Assembly: GCF_030489605.1 (NCBI RefSeq)
Contig: NZ_JAUKFY010000002.1
Span: forward strand, 310,001 to 374,000
Direction of reading: 5' to 3'
Source of the DNA: Brevibacillus laterosporus
GTDB taxonomy: Bacteria; Bacillota; Bacilli; Brevibacillales; Brevibacillaceae
DNA length: 64,000 nt
The position numbers and the translations under genes were made by a program. Positions 12,301-18,916 of the stretch are shown here, in pieces. The first letter of the stretch is position 1; each line of letters opens with the position of its first letter. The notes beneath the pieces were generated by a model. The model was not told the DNA's origin. It was given only the letters and a program-made list of their open reading frames with translations, and made no database searches.

Positions 12301-13680
12301 CTAATCGCGGGAAAGGACAGTATTCGTGAAATACCAAAATCTCGTTGGGATAGTAAAAAGCTTTACACCTTAAACGATTACACCGAAGGAAAAACGAAAA
12401 GTAAATGGGGAGGCTTCTTAGATTCCATTGAAGATTTCGATCCTGATTATTTCCATATCTCAAAATCATTAGCCGCTCAAATTGATCCCTTGCAACGACA
12501 ATTATTAGAGGTGAGTGCAGAAGCGCTTCTTGATGCTGGCTACAACGAAAAAGAACTGTGGAATAAGCAGGTAGGAGTTTTTGTAGGCTCGAGAGCTAGC
12601 AACTTTTCTCAAAAGCTGGATCAAAGCACGAAGGATACCATTGTGGGGACTGGGCAAAACTTCATTGCAGCGCATTTAGCCCATGTATATAACTTTAAAG
12701 GACCTAACATGGTGATTGATACGGCTTGCTCAAGCTCGTTAACAGCCATTCATCTAGCTGTAAGAAGCATTCAAAATAAAGAAAGCGAGCTTGCTTTAGC
12801 AGGGGGAGTAGACATTTTATTAGATGAATCACCTTATATTGCTATGAGTGCAGCTAATGTATTATCTCCGGATGGACGTTGCAAAACCTTTAGCGCTGAA
12901 GCGGATGGAATAGGTCTTGGAGAAGGCTGCGGAGTCATCATTTTAAAGCCTCTACAGCAGGCCATTCGAGATAACAATAAAATCTATGGCGTGATTGAGG
13001 GCTCAGCGATTAATAATGATGGCAACACAATGGGCATTACAACTCCAAATCCAGAGGCGCAGAGAGAATTGATTGAAAAAGCGATTGTAGATGCAAACAT
13101 AAACCCAGAGACCATAAGCTATGTGGAAACACACGGTACTGGCACTTTGATTGGGGACCCGATTGAATTAAAAGCTTTGACCCAAGTATTTAAAAAGCAC
13201 ACGATGCAAAAACAGTTTTGTGGTGTAGGCAGTGTGAAAAGTAATATCGGGCATTTGATGAGTGCTGCAGGGGTAGCCAGTTTTATTAAGGTATTACTAT
13301 CGCTTGTTCATGAGGAGCTTCCTGCCACATTGCATTGTGAACAACCGAATCCACGTTTTCATTTTGAAGAATCCCCATTTTTTATCGTGCAGGGGCCTAT
13401 GAAATGGACAAGTAAATATGCTGTTTTGCGTGCAGGAATTAGTGCGTTTGGATTGGGCGGAAACAACGCTCATATCATTGTGAGTAATGAAGGCGTTCCC
13501 CGAACACATCGAGTACCTCCGGAAAGCATCAATCCAAACATATTATTCCAAAGAAAAAGATACTGGCCAGAAGGAAGCCAAGACGCAACTAATATAGAAG
13601 AACATGAACGAAATGACAAACGAACCGAGGAAAACCTTGCTTATTATAAGCCGATCCGAGTTAAGCATAAGGGAGAATAA
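3337..13680 (+). CDS. trans-AT polyketide synthase: cMT-ACP-KS-KR-ACP-KS-KR-ACP-KS
   Basis: A 3447-residue multimodular PKS. I chose ATG 3337 because GGAGAG sits six bases upstream; the frame is open from TTG 3316. Domains in order (residues approximate): C-methyltransferase 90-360 with SAM loop EIGAGTGG and VLHAT; ACP about 410-480 (YGVDSI); KS 540-965 (DTACSSS, HGTGT, NIGH); KR 1320-1500 (GGAGGLG, Tyr in GQADY); ACP about 1610 (YGIDSL); KS 1719-2140 (DTMCSSS); KR 2560-2760 (TGGTRGLG, Tyr in GQSDY); ACP about 2875 (YGMDSI); KS 2966-3390 (DTACSSS). Each KS is followed by a linker or a KR, never an AT, so loading is in trans. The N-terminal cMT-ACP finishes the module begun by the upstream KS-KR protein, and the C-terminal KS hands over to the DH of the next protein. 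Expected chemistry is one alpha-methyl group and a run of beta-hydroxyls. The KR with IQD near HSAG suggests B-type stereochemistry; this is inference. Confidence 0.94.
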   Translation: MQAFQRKEIYEEKKQMEVMQGLLMKLLMTQLSTAGLISSNPHSRFQAQTKLPGFYDKWLEVSLEFLAEKQYIIQTGETFHICNEALVSQELLWNEWDRKKREWLEDSSIRAKVLLAETMLRALPDILTGSKKATDFMFPHSSMELVEGIYKHNQMADYFNNVLAHTVISYVQDQIDRKSDVKLRIVEIGAGTGGTSASVLQKLTPYHGYIQEYCYTDISKAFLMHGAKEYESSHPFLTFQMLDINKSITEQKVDMGSYDVVIAANVLHATPNIHQTLRHAKALLKRNGIIVINEITEKTLFHHLTFGLLEGWWLYEDDKLRIPGCPALCAEGWKKALTAEGFTSVSFPAIDAQELGQQIVAAKSDGLIRYKQDFSKETSTDQKRKERKPAASNQQRIASTEDQGIKAKMLDYVRNTIIQKLSESLLIDAQMIDQHESFSDYGVDSITGVKLVQAINQALHITLDTTTLFDYSSVTLLASHIIAEYNTVIMQPLSKNMVQDAKPITTPAKETKYQEDMTSQPVSIGKAESDSGIGNTRNKTDIAIIGISGRFAKSETVQELWKHLASGNDLVEEVSRWNLSKYDKQGMSDCHQGSFLDHIDRFDPLFFNISGSEAEYMDPQQRIFLEETWKALEDAGYAGAGVQGKKCGIYVGCGANDYQQLLGHNPPPQAFWGTANSIIPARIAYYLDLQGPAIAVDTACSSSLVAIHLACQGLWANETEMAIAGGVFIQSTPGIYQFTNRAGMLSPTGRCYTFDERADGFVLGEGAGVVVLKRLSDAIADRDHIYGVIRGSAINQDGTTNGITAPSSKSQERLQREVYDTFHINPQHIQMVEAHGTGTRLGDPIEYKALTRAFSNYTNEKNYCAIGSIKSNIGHLTFAAGVAGLIKILLSLQQKQIPPTLHFENGNSNINFEDSPFYVNTKLSNWSVKPNMKRCAAISSFGFSGTNAHMVIEEAPYVKKASEIKPGHVITLSARTPAQLHQQVKHLIQYCERTDQADYGNMSYTLLMGRKHCNHRLACVVHEQNELVDALKKWLETGEATGVYASVVDKKGHQEQITMKQYGNECIQKVRIETDANAYRKHLSIVASLYTQGYELEFEQLFLQNHYSRIPLPTYPFAKERYWIPEEEENQPKNDGQINKIVLEPVWQEQQIIQKKHVPTYDQHLVMLGEPFAHLQDQLAAQSNGITFIPLHSDNVRLEQRFECYAVGAFKTVQQIIQSKPKGNVLIQIVGSYQGEQQVFSGLVGLLQTARLENPKILGQMIEIEQGVSHTELFENIINEKQYPEDRHIRYEKGKRWVAGWKEREDAAKAITIPWKDQGVYLITGGAGGLGLIFAEEIVQKSKNVTLILTGRSEWKEEKTAKLQELQSLGAKVIYKQADMTKKDEVENLIRQIKEQIGSLHGIIHSAGIIQDNYILKKNTDEVLNVLSPKVAGTIYLDEATQDIPLDFFLLFSSMSGAIGNPGQADYAMGNAFMDCYAEYRNQLAHADQRKGLTYSINWPLWKDGGMHVDRETEKMLQHSTGMIGIESKTGIENIYQMFTAKKNRLVLMQGDVPKLRSYFTTKQAVKMEPAIEQAVRQIDKADLEERTQMKLKSLLGEQLKISVDQIDAFETLDQYGIDSLVIIELNQKLEGIFGECSKTIFYEYQTVQELTQYFTQQYLEQCLEWTGLAQMRKVETQISAPEQSVIKELPGQQITGKRAKESPSYVPLEQNPSDQLEPIAIIGMSGHYPQASTLQQFWHNLAQGKDCIVEIPEERWSTETFYEPNRKDAFAKGKSYCKWGGFLQDFASFDPLFFSISPREAMNMDPQERLFIQTCWEVLEDAGYTKELLASRHKGRIGVFAGITKTGFQLYGPPLWEQGEELFPYTSFSSIANRVSYLLNLRGPSMPIDTMCSSSLTAIHEACEHIRHGACEMAIAGGVNLYLHPSTYIQLCGQQMLSAQGKCKSFGQAADGFVPGEGVGAVLLKPLSKALEDGDQVHALIRATSINHGGKTNGYTVPNPVAQGELVREAMEKAGIDARTISYIEAHGTGTELGDPIEITGLQQAFSKDTQDTNFCAIGSVKSNIGHLEAAAGIAGLTKIILQMKHQQLVPSLHAQELNPNINFAKTPFTVQQKLGEWKRPVIEMNGVAQECPRIAGISSFGAGGANAHVIVEEFIPREEVQSRGSHHNHPVIIVLSAKNEERLKEQVNQLLAALQEQAYADRDLPHIAYTLQTGREAMEERLGMIVESIGELEEKLRGLCNNQANVENVYQGQVKQHKETVSIFLADEELQEAVQKWIERKKYAKILRLWVKGLHIDWNELYGEIKPRKISLPTYPFAKEPYWISPSRRGSLASTFVKTTTESSHHGKMESRTDCFVTKHWKLASVNKTKELHGTIAILTTNETKALAKRISERITNTRIMNAHEIPRQPDQAQEEWKQYAGIIDLAGCGAPDQTDMSWLFTLQHIIGLGKKEDIVLLCVTKGLEAFKNGSINIAGASRVGLYRTLQSEYSYVCSRHMDVERHLDDHVLADQIVEELFAESQDVEVCYRDGHRYRAYLDVEQAKMDWSSQKLNFSPAHVLWITGGTRGLGLLCAKHFVENYGVKQIVLTGREPLPPREAWDLYKEQQSPTAHKIRAIEQLERSGAQIQVLSIALSDEDEVRSSVEKVKRSMGPIGGVIHCAGSVDLENPAFIRKSLETINQVLEPKIQGLNVLYNSLKEEPLQFFVLFSSVSAIVPSLGAGQSDYAMANAYMDYFSEAHAHSCPIVSIQWPSWKETGMGEVKSSAYEQSGMISMTNKEGLSLLDQILANKLGPVILPAVIQSPIWKPETLMQTQKKATGVQHVQVKQETLTNEEFVDDELMKKTQAWLLALFSKEFMLDASQIDADSLFQEYGMDSILLAQIVTKMDRELKVVALDPSILLEYPTIGRLASYLIESYPDVLATLFSIKSEKTHVKPMIEHRYVAEPERSNVIDEHENKLNHTDKIAVIGIACHFPDARNAREYWANLIAGKDSIREIPKSRWDSKKLYTLNDYTEGKTKSKWGGFLDSIEDFDPDYFHISKSLAAQIDPLQRQLLEVSAEALLDAGYNEKELWNKQVGVFVGSRASNFSQKLDQSTKDTIVGTGQNFIAAHLAHVYNFKGPNMVIDTACSSSLTAIHLAVRSIQNKESELALAGGVDILLDESPYIAMSAANVLSPDGRCKTFSAEADGIGLGEGCGVIILKPLQQAIRDNNKIYGVIEGSAINNDGNTMGITTPNPEAQRELIEKAIVDANINPETISYVETHGTGTLIGDPIELKALTQVFKKHTMQKQFCGVGSVKSNIGHLMSAAGVASFIKVLLSLVHEELPATLHCEQPNPRFHFEESPFFIVQGPMKWTSKYAVLRAGISAFGLGGNNAHIIVSNEGVPRTHRVPPESINPNILFQRKRYWPEGSQDATNIEEHERNDKRTEENLAYYKPIRVKHKGE

Positions 13681-13685
13681 ATGAG

Positions 13686-16600
13686 ATGAAGCAAACACAA
13701 GTACAAGAGACTTTTTTACAGCGGTTGTATCATAGTCACTATTTAGTACAAGATCACCGTGTTCATGGCATTTGTGCTGTTCCAGGCTTAGCTCTCATGG
13801 ATATGGTTTATCGTGTAGCGGCTCTGTATGTCGATAAACAGCCTATAGAGTTGAGACAGGTTTTGTTCAAGCAGCCCATAGTGACATCAGAGTATTTTGA
13901 CAAGAATATTTATGTTACGTTTACACCTATTGATTCTTACTGGAAAGTGACGATTACCAGCCAAAAAATAAAAGATGATGTGATTATCGATCAGCAAATG
14001 GAAGTAAACATGGAATGCTTTATGTATGTTATGAATAATAGGAACAACTCCCAAGCGCTCGATGTGAAAGCCTTCATGAAGCAATCCGCCAAGCAGTGGG
14101 ATATGGATCAAATGTACGATTTAGTGCGAAAGACGAAAATCTTCCATGATACTTTCATGAAAACGGAAGGCACGGTGTATCAACGGGGGAATCGGGAATT
14201 AATGGAGCTTAGACTCAGTAGCCTAGCTGAAGCCTATCTCGATAAATTTTATGCCCATGCCGCTTTTTTAGACGGAGCATGTTTAGCTGGAGCGTCTTTT
14301 ATGGTGACGGGGATGCAATATAATATTTTTCAGGAGAATACGCCTTATATACCGTTTATGCTTGAACGTTTTTGCATCTATAAGCCACTGCCAAATAAGG
14401 TGTATACGTACACCGAGCAGACAACACTTCAAGAAAAGATATCAACTGCCCCAGATATTGTATCTCGTGATATTACAATTTTTAATGAAGGAGGTGATGT
14501 ATTAGTCGAATATAATAAATTCACTGTAAAACGAGTTAGGGAGCCACAGCTTATTAAAAAATTAACGAAAACAAGCTCCCTTCAAATAAGTGACACCGCA
14601 AAGGCTTATCCAATTGCGTATGCAGGCGGACAGGGTGAGATGATACAGCCAGCAAGGATCATAAACCAAGGAAGAGAGAGTCCTCATCTAGCCTCTATTC
14701 AAATATATTTACAGCAAGAAATAGCAGACGTGCTGAAAATAAATGCAGAGAGCGTGCAAACGAACACCGGTTTTTATGAGCTGGGACTAGATTCTACGCA
14801 ATTACTAGGTCTTGTAAAGGTTTTGGAGAACAAAGTAAAGACAGCGCTGTACCCAACTCTGCTGTTCGAATATTCGACGGTAGAAAGTTTATCTCAATAT
14901 TTGCTAGACAATTTTGAACCAGTTTTTGCCACAGAATATGGTACCGCTAAACCGCCGGAGTCACGTGCGGATTTAATTCGCTCATACCTGCAACAAGAAA
15001 TTGCCTCCGTACTACAAACAAATCCTAAAGACATCCCGTTGCATACAGGCTTTTATGAATTAGGATTAGACTCAACCCATTTACTAAGTCTTGTCAAAAT
15101 TTTAGAGAAAAAGGTAGATGCCCCCCTCTATCCAACTCTATTATTTGAATATTCAACAGTTGCTCATCTGTCTGAATATTTGCTGGAAATTTGGAGGGAA
15201 GCTTTTATAGCTGAAGCCAAAGTGGATACAGAAGAAACAGCTGTTTCGCCTTTGACGAGCCAATTACAAGCTGAGCAAGCTACTGTTCTTTATATTAATC
15301 GATACTGGAAAAAGTTAGGGTTAAAGGAAAATAGCTCTTCCAATAACAGTCGCAAGCAAGTTGTCCTCTTATTTCATGATGATATGGGCCTACAAGCTGA
15401 ATTGAAGCGACATTTGCAGATTGAGAATGTGTTTGCCTTGAAATCCGATGAGGTGGACATTATTGATCAATTTGAAGTTAAGTGCAAGGAATGTCTTATC
15501 CATATTCAGGAACTGTTACAGCGTAAACCCGTAACGGACATTCTCATTCAGATTGTAGCTGGTTCAAGTGAAGTAGATAAATACGCTGATGCTTTAGAAG
15601 GAATGCTCAGGACAGCTTACCTAGAACAACCAAAAATACACAGTCAAATCATTCATTTTGAAAATTTGAATAAGACGCGCGCACATGAAATCGCAGTCTT
15701 GCTGGAAAAAGAGGCACGTTGTCACGATAAAGGGGTAGTTAGCATTCAATATCGGGACAAGGACTTAAGCCGGTATGTTTATCAGCTAAGAGAAATGACT
15801 CCTGGATCTACCCCCCGATCTCATTATGTAATGGAGCATGGTGTATATGTTATTACAGGCGGGTTAGGTGGCTTAGGGTATTTAATTGCCAGTGATCTAG
15901 CACAGCAGAGAGGTATTAAGCTTGCTTTATTAGGACGTTCCCAGTTGGATCAAAAGAAACAGCGACAAATCTATCGCTTAATGGAAATGGGAGCGGACGT
16001 GCGTTATATAGAAGTAGACTTATGCATACAGGAAGACACAGCTCAAGCTTTTCAGTCCATTAGAGAAGAGCTGGGACCCATCACAGGTATTATTCATTGT
16101 GCTGGCGTGATTCAAGATCGATTGCTCCTTCATAAGGATTCCAATGACTTGCAAGCTGTGCTCTCACCAAAATGGAAGGGAACATGGAATTTAGACCGAG
16201 CCACAGAGAATGATGAGTTGGAATTTTTCGTTCTTTTTTCATCAGTTTCAGCCATTATGGGAAATATAGGTCAAGCTGATTATGCTTGTGCCAACGCATC
16301 TATGGATTTGTTTGCTTTACAGCGACAGGAACTGGTGAAGAGCGGCAAGAGATGCGGTCAAACCTTTACAATAAACTGGCCGCTATGGGCAGATGGTGGA
16401 ATGCAGCTTCAGGAAGACTTGTTACAAATGATGAGCACTTCAACAGGGTTATCTGTATTGCCAAGTAACGCAGGATTAGCAGCACTGGACCATATCTTAT
16501 CACAACACAGCATTCAAACGATCGTGTTATATGGTGACGAGCGTACTATTAGGAGCCAGATTCAAAAGCTAAACGCATTGGGTGCAGAACAAGACGAGGA

Positions 16601-17498
16601 AACAGCCAGCGTCATAACGAGAATTTGCTGTGATCATTTTACTTTTCCAGAAGATTTGAATACTTACTGGAAAAATATGAAGGCTGGACAGCCGATCAGT
16701 AGACATGAATCAACTATCGCAGAGTTTCAGTCATTGAGAGGGCAAGGAAATGATTTCCATCATCTTCTGATTCGCACCCAAACCTCCAGACAGGTTGAAG
16801 CAGTTATCTGTGGAAACGGGAAAAAAACGGTTCTGTTATTCTGCGGTTTCGGTTTAACCGCTTCCCAGTGGTACTACCAAATAAAAGAGCTGCGAGGGGA
16901 TTGTCAATTCATTATTATCCACCCGCCAGGAGTCGGTTTAAGTGAGGATAACGGCGATCTTACTTTTCAGGGTATTTCTAATACGGTTTGTGAGGTATTA
17001 GATATCTTACAAATACCTTCTCCTCTTTATGTGGTTGGAACTTCCTGGGGAGGAATGCTTGCCCAAACCTTTGCAGCGCAATTTCCTGAAAAGGTTGTTT
17101 CCTTAGCATTGGTAACAAGTTTCTGCGACATGAATCAATTATGGGATGAACAATCCTTGAAAGACGCCTTTCAGCTTGATTTCTATGTGAATTATCGAAA
17201 AGGTGCGTATGAATTGATTCAAGCCAGCAAATTTGTAAATCCAGTTGCCTTCCAATATAACGACATCGAAAGACAAGGTAAATTAAATACCTACAAAATC
17301 CTGGGAGATATTTCTGTGCCAACATTGATCGTATCAGCGAAACGAGACATCATGGGCTTCTATTATCAAACAAATCAATTAGTAACAAAAATTCCGCAAG
17401 CTAGATTAGTCGAGATAAACGGTGGTCATGGATGTAATATCACTCATTATGAGGAGTTTAATCGTATTCTACTTCAGTATTTACAAGAACATGAATAG
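13686..17498 (+). CDS. trans-AT polyketide synthase termination protein: DH-ACP-ACP-KR-TE
   Basis: A 1270-residue protein starting six bases after the previous stop, with AAGGGAG upstream of ATG 13686. Residues 1-290 are a dehydratase with HRVHGICAVP, fitting HxxxGxxxxP. The second DH motif reads DGACL, where Gln or His is more usual at the last position. Two near-identical tandem ACPs follow (both with ELGLDST, Ser near residues 368 and 461). A ketoreductase lies at 720-900 (TGGLGGLG, Tyr in GQADY), and a C-terminal alpha/beta-hydrolase thioesterase at about 1010-1270 with nucleophile motif GTSWG (about 1117), Asp in SAKRD and His in GGHG. No KS is present, so it pairs with the KS that ends the preceding protein. 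The KR-then-TE order without an ACP between them is unusual. The protein should set a double bond next to the thioester and release the chain. Confidence 0.93.
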   Translation: MKQTQVQETFLQRLYHSHYLVQDHRVHGICAVPGLALMDMVYRVAALYVDKQPIELRQVLFKQPIVTSEYFDKNIYVTFTPIDSYWKVTITSQKIKDDVIIDQQMEVNMECFMYVMNNRNNSQALDVKAFMKQSAKQWDMDQMYDLVRKTKIFHDTFMKTEGTVYQRGNRELMELRLSSLAEAYLDKFYAHAAFLDGACLAGASFMVTGMQYNIFQENTPYIPFMLERFCIYKPLPNKVYTYTEQTTLQEKISTAPDIVSRDITIFNEGGDVLVEYNKFTVKRVREPQLIKKLTKTSSLQISDTAKAYPIAYAGGQGEMIQPARIINQGRESPHLASIQIYLQQEIADVLKINAESVQTNTGFYELGLDSTQLLGLVKVLENKVKTALYPTLLFEYSTVESLSQYLLDNFEPVFATEYGTAKPPESRADLIRSYLQQEIASVLQTNPKDIPLHTGFYELGLDSTHLLSLVKILEKKVDAPLYPTLLFEYSTVAHLSEYLLEIWREAFIAEAKVDTEETAVSPLTSQLQAEQATVLYINRYWKKLGLKENSSSNNSRKQVVLLFHDDMGLQAELKRHLQIENVFALKSDEVDIIDQFEVKCKECLIHIQELLQRKPVTDILIQIVAGSSEVDKYADALEGMLRTAYLEQPKIHSQIIHFENLNKTRAHEIAVLLEKEARCHDKGVVSIQYRDKDLSRYVYQLREMTPGSTPRSHYVMEHGVYVITGGLGGLGYLIASDLAQQRGIKLALLGRSQLDQKKQRQIYRLMEMGADVRYIEVDLCIQEDTAQAFQSIREELGPITGIIHCAGVIQDRLLLHKDSNDLQAVLSPKWKGTWNLDRATENDELEFFVLFSSVSAIMGNIGQADYACANASMDLFALQRQELVKSGKRCGQTFTINWPLWADGGMQLQEDLLQMMSTSTGLSVLPSNAGLAALDHILSQHSIQTIVLYGDERTIRSQIQKLNALGAEQDEETASVITRICCDHFTFPEDLNTYWKNMKAGQPISRHESTIAEFQSLRGQGNDFHHLLIRTQTSRQVEAVICGNGKKTVLLFCGFGLTASQWYYQIKELRGDCQFIIIHPPGVGLSEDNGDLTFQGISNTVCEVLDILQIPSPLYVVGTSWGGMLAQTFAAQFPEKVVSLALVTSFCDMNQLWDEQSLKDAFQLDFYVNYRKGAYELIQASKFVNPVAFQYNDIERQGKLNTYKILGDISVPTLIVSAKRDIMGFYYQTNQLVTKIPQARLVEINGGHGCNITHYEEFNRILLQYLQEHE

Positions 17499-17501
17499 GG
17501 G

Positions 17502-18881
17502 ATGGTTACATTGGTTAAAAAAACGGTGATTAAAACGTATCCGTTATCGAAAATCCAGAGTGTCTTTTATCAACACTATGCCCAGCTTCCCGATTCCTAT
17601 GGAAACAATGAAAAAATCCTTTATCGTATACATTCCAAGATTAATATAGATGTAATGAAGGAAGCCTTCTTACAGGTGATCAAGCGACATGAGATGTACC
17701 GTACCAATTTTCTCATGGAGGATGAGCCGGTGCATAAAGTGTACGAGGAAGCGATTCTGGATTTTGAAGTGGTGGATGCTAGCGGTTGGCCACAAGAGCT
17801 CGTAACACAGGTTTTAAGTGAGGAAACCTACCGTCCCTTTCAATTGGAAGAAAATCCTCCTTTTCGCATTCGGTTGTTCCGCTTTTCAGAGGATGATTTT
17901 ATCTTGCTTCTAGTGTGGCATCATGTTGCAGTAGATGGATGGTCTGCTTCTCTTACAATCGATGATTTTGGATTATTATACAAGAATTTATTGGAAGGAA
18001 ATGAATTTGAGCTTACTCCGATCAGAAAACAATTTTCAGACTTTGTTTCAGCCCAAAACGCAATGTTAGAAAGTCCAGAAGGAGAAAGACAGCGTTTATT
18101 TTGGAAAGAAAAGCTGTCAGGAGGGCTTCCTGTCCTGAAGCTTCCAGCAGATCGAGATTTTCCGGAGGTGCGTACGTATACCGGAGGGACCGTATCGTTT
18201 CGTCTTGAGAAAACAGTAAGCGATAAAGTTTTTGCTTATTGTCAACAAAAAGAGACGACCCTTGATCGAGTTCTGCTTTCCTTATATTTCGCTTTTTTAC
18301 ATGGTTATTCACAGCAAGAAGAAATCATAATTGGAACACCTAGGTATGGACGTGGATCGACAAGCTATTATAATACGTGTGGTGTTTTTGTCAATCTAAT
18401 TCCATTGCGATTGAAAATGCCGGAAAATGCCACGTATGCTGAGCTGGTGCATTATGTTGATGAACAAATTAAACAATGTCTGGATTATCAGGATTTTCCC
18501 ATGACGCTTATGATGGAAGAGCAGGATATAAAAACCGGTCTAACTCCTTTGTTTCAAACCTGCTTCTCTATTCAAAAATGGCCTAGACAAAACACAACGT
18601 TTCATTTTGGGGATTCCACACATGAGATCAATTTACACGGCTTACAAATGAGCCACTACTATACAGAAAAGAAAATCTCAAAGTTTGATCTTGCCCTGTA
18701 TGTGGAAGAAGATCGTAAGAAAGGCATTTTACCTATCTTTGAATATAATGCTGATATTTTTGACAAAAAAACAATAGAGAAGCTAAGTCGTATTTTCATA
18801 ACATTCATCACATCTGCCATGGAAGATGATCAGGTGAAAATTTCCGACTTGTGCTCATACCTTCAAGCGATTGAGAAATAG
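17502..18881 (+). CDS. free-standing NRPS-type condensation domain protein
   Basis: A 459-residue protein that is a single condensation-domain fold. The catalytic motif HHVAVDGW (around residues 140-147) matches HHxxxDG, and the family signatures PFQLEENPPFRIRLF and GTPRYGRGS are visible. There is no adenylation or carrier domain. The start lies three bases after the PKS stop; TTG 17511 is an alternative start. Stand-alone C domains catalyse amide or ester formation between a carrier-bound acyl group and an amine or alcohol. Given the ammonia-lyase gene directly downstream, a plausible role is transferring a cinnamoyl or beta-aminoacyl group onto the polyketide. The HHxxxDG motif is intact, so it is probably active; its substrates are inference. 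Confidence 0.88.
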   Translation: MVTLVKKTVIKTYPLSKIQSVFYQHYAQLPDSYGNNEKILYRIHSKINIDVMKEAFLQVIKRHEMYRTNFLMEDEPVHKVYEEAILDFEVVDASGWPQELVTQVLSEETYRPFQLEENPPFRIRLFRFSEDDFILLLVWHHVAVDGWSASLTIDDFGLLYKNLLEGNEFELTPIRKQFSDFVSAQNAMLESPEGERQRLFWKEKLSGGLPVLKLPADRDFPEVRTYTGGTVSFRLEKTVSDKVFAYCQQKETTLDRVLLSLYFAFLHGYSQQEEIIIGTPRYGRGSTSYYNTCGVFVNLIPLRLKMPENATYAELVHYVDEQIKQCLDYQDFPMTLMMEEQDIKTGLTPLFQTCFSIQKWPRQNTTFHFGDSTHEINLHGLQMSHYYTEKKISKFDLALYVEEDRKKGILPIFEYNADIFDKKTIEKLSRIFITFITSAMEDDQVKISDLCSYLQAIEK

Positions 18882-18916
18882 AAAAGGAACCCAGATACAG
18901 AGAGGATAGGTTGAAA

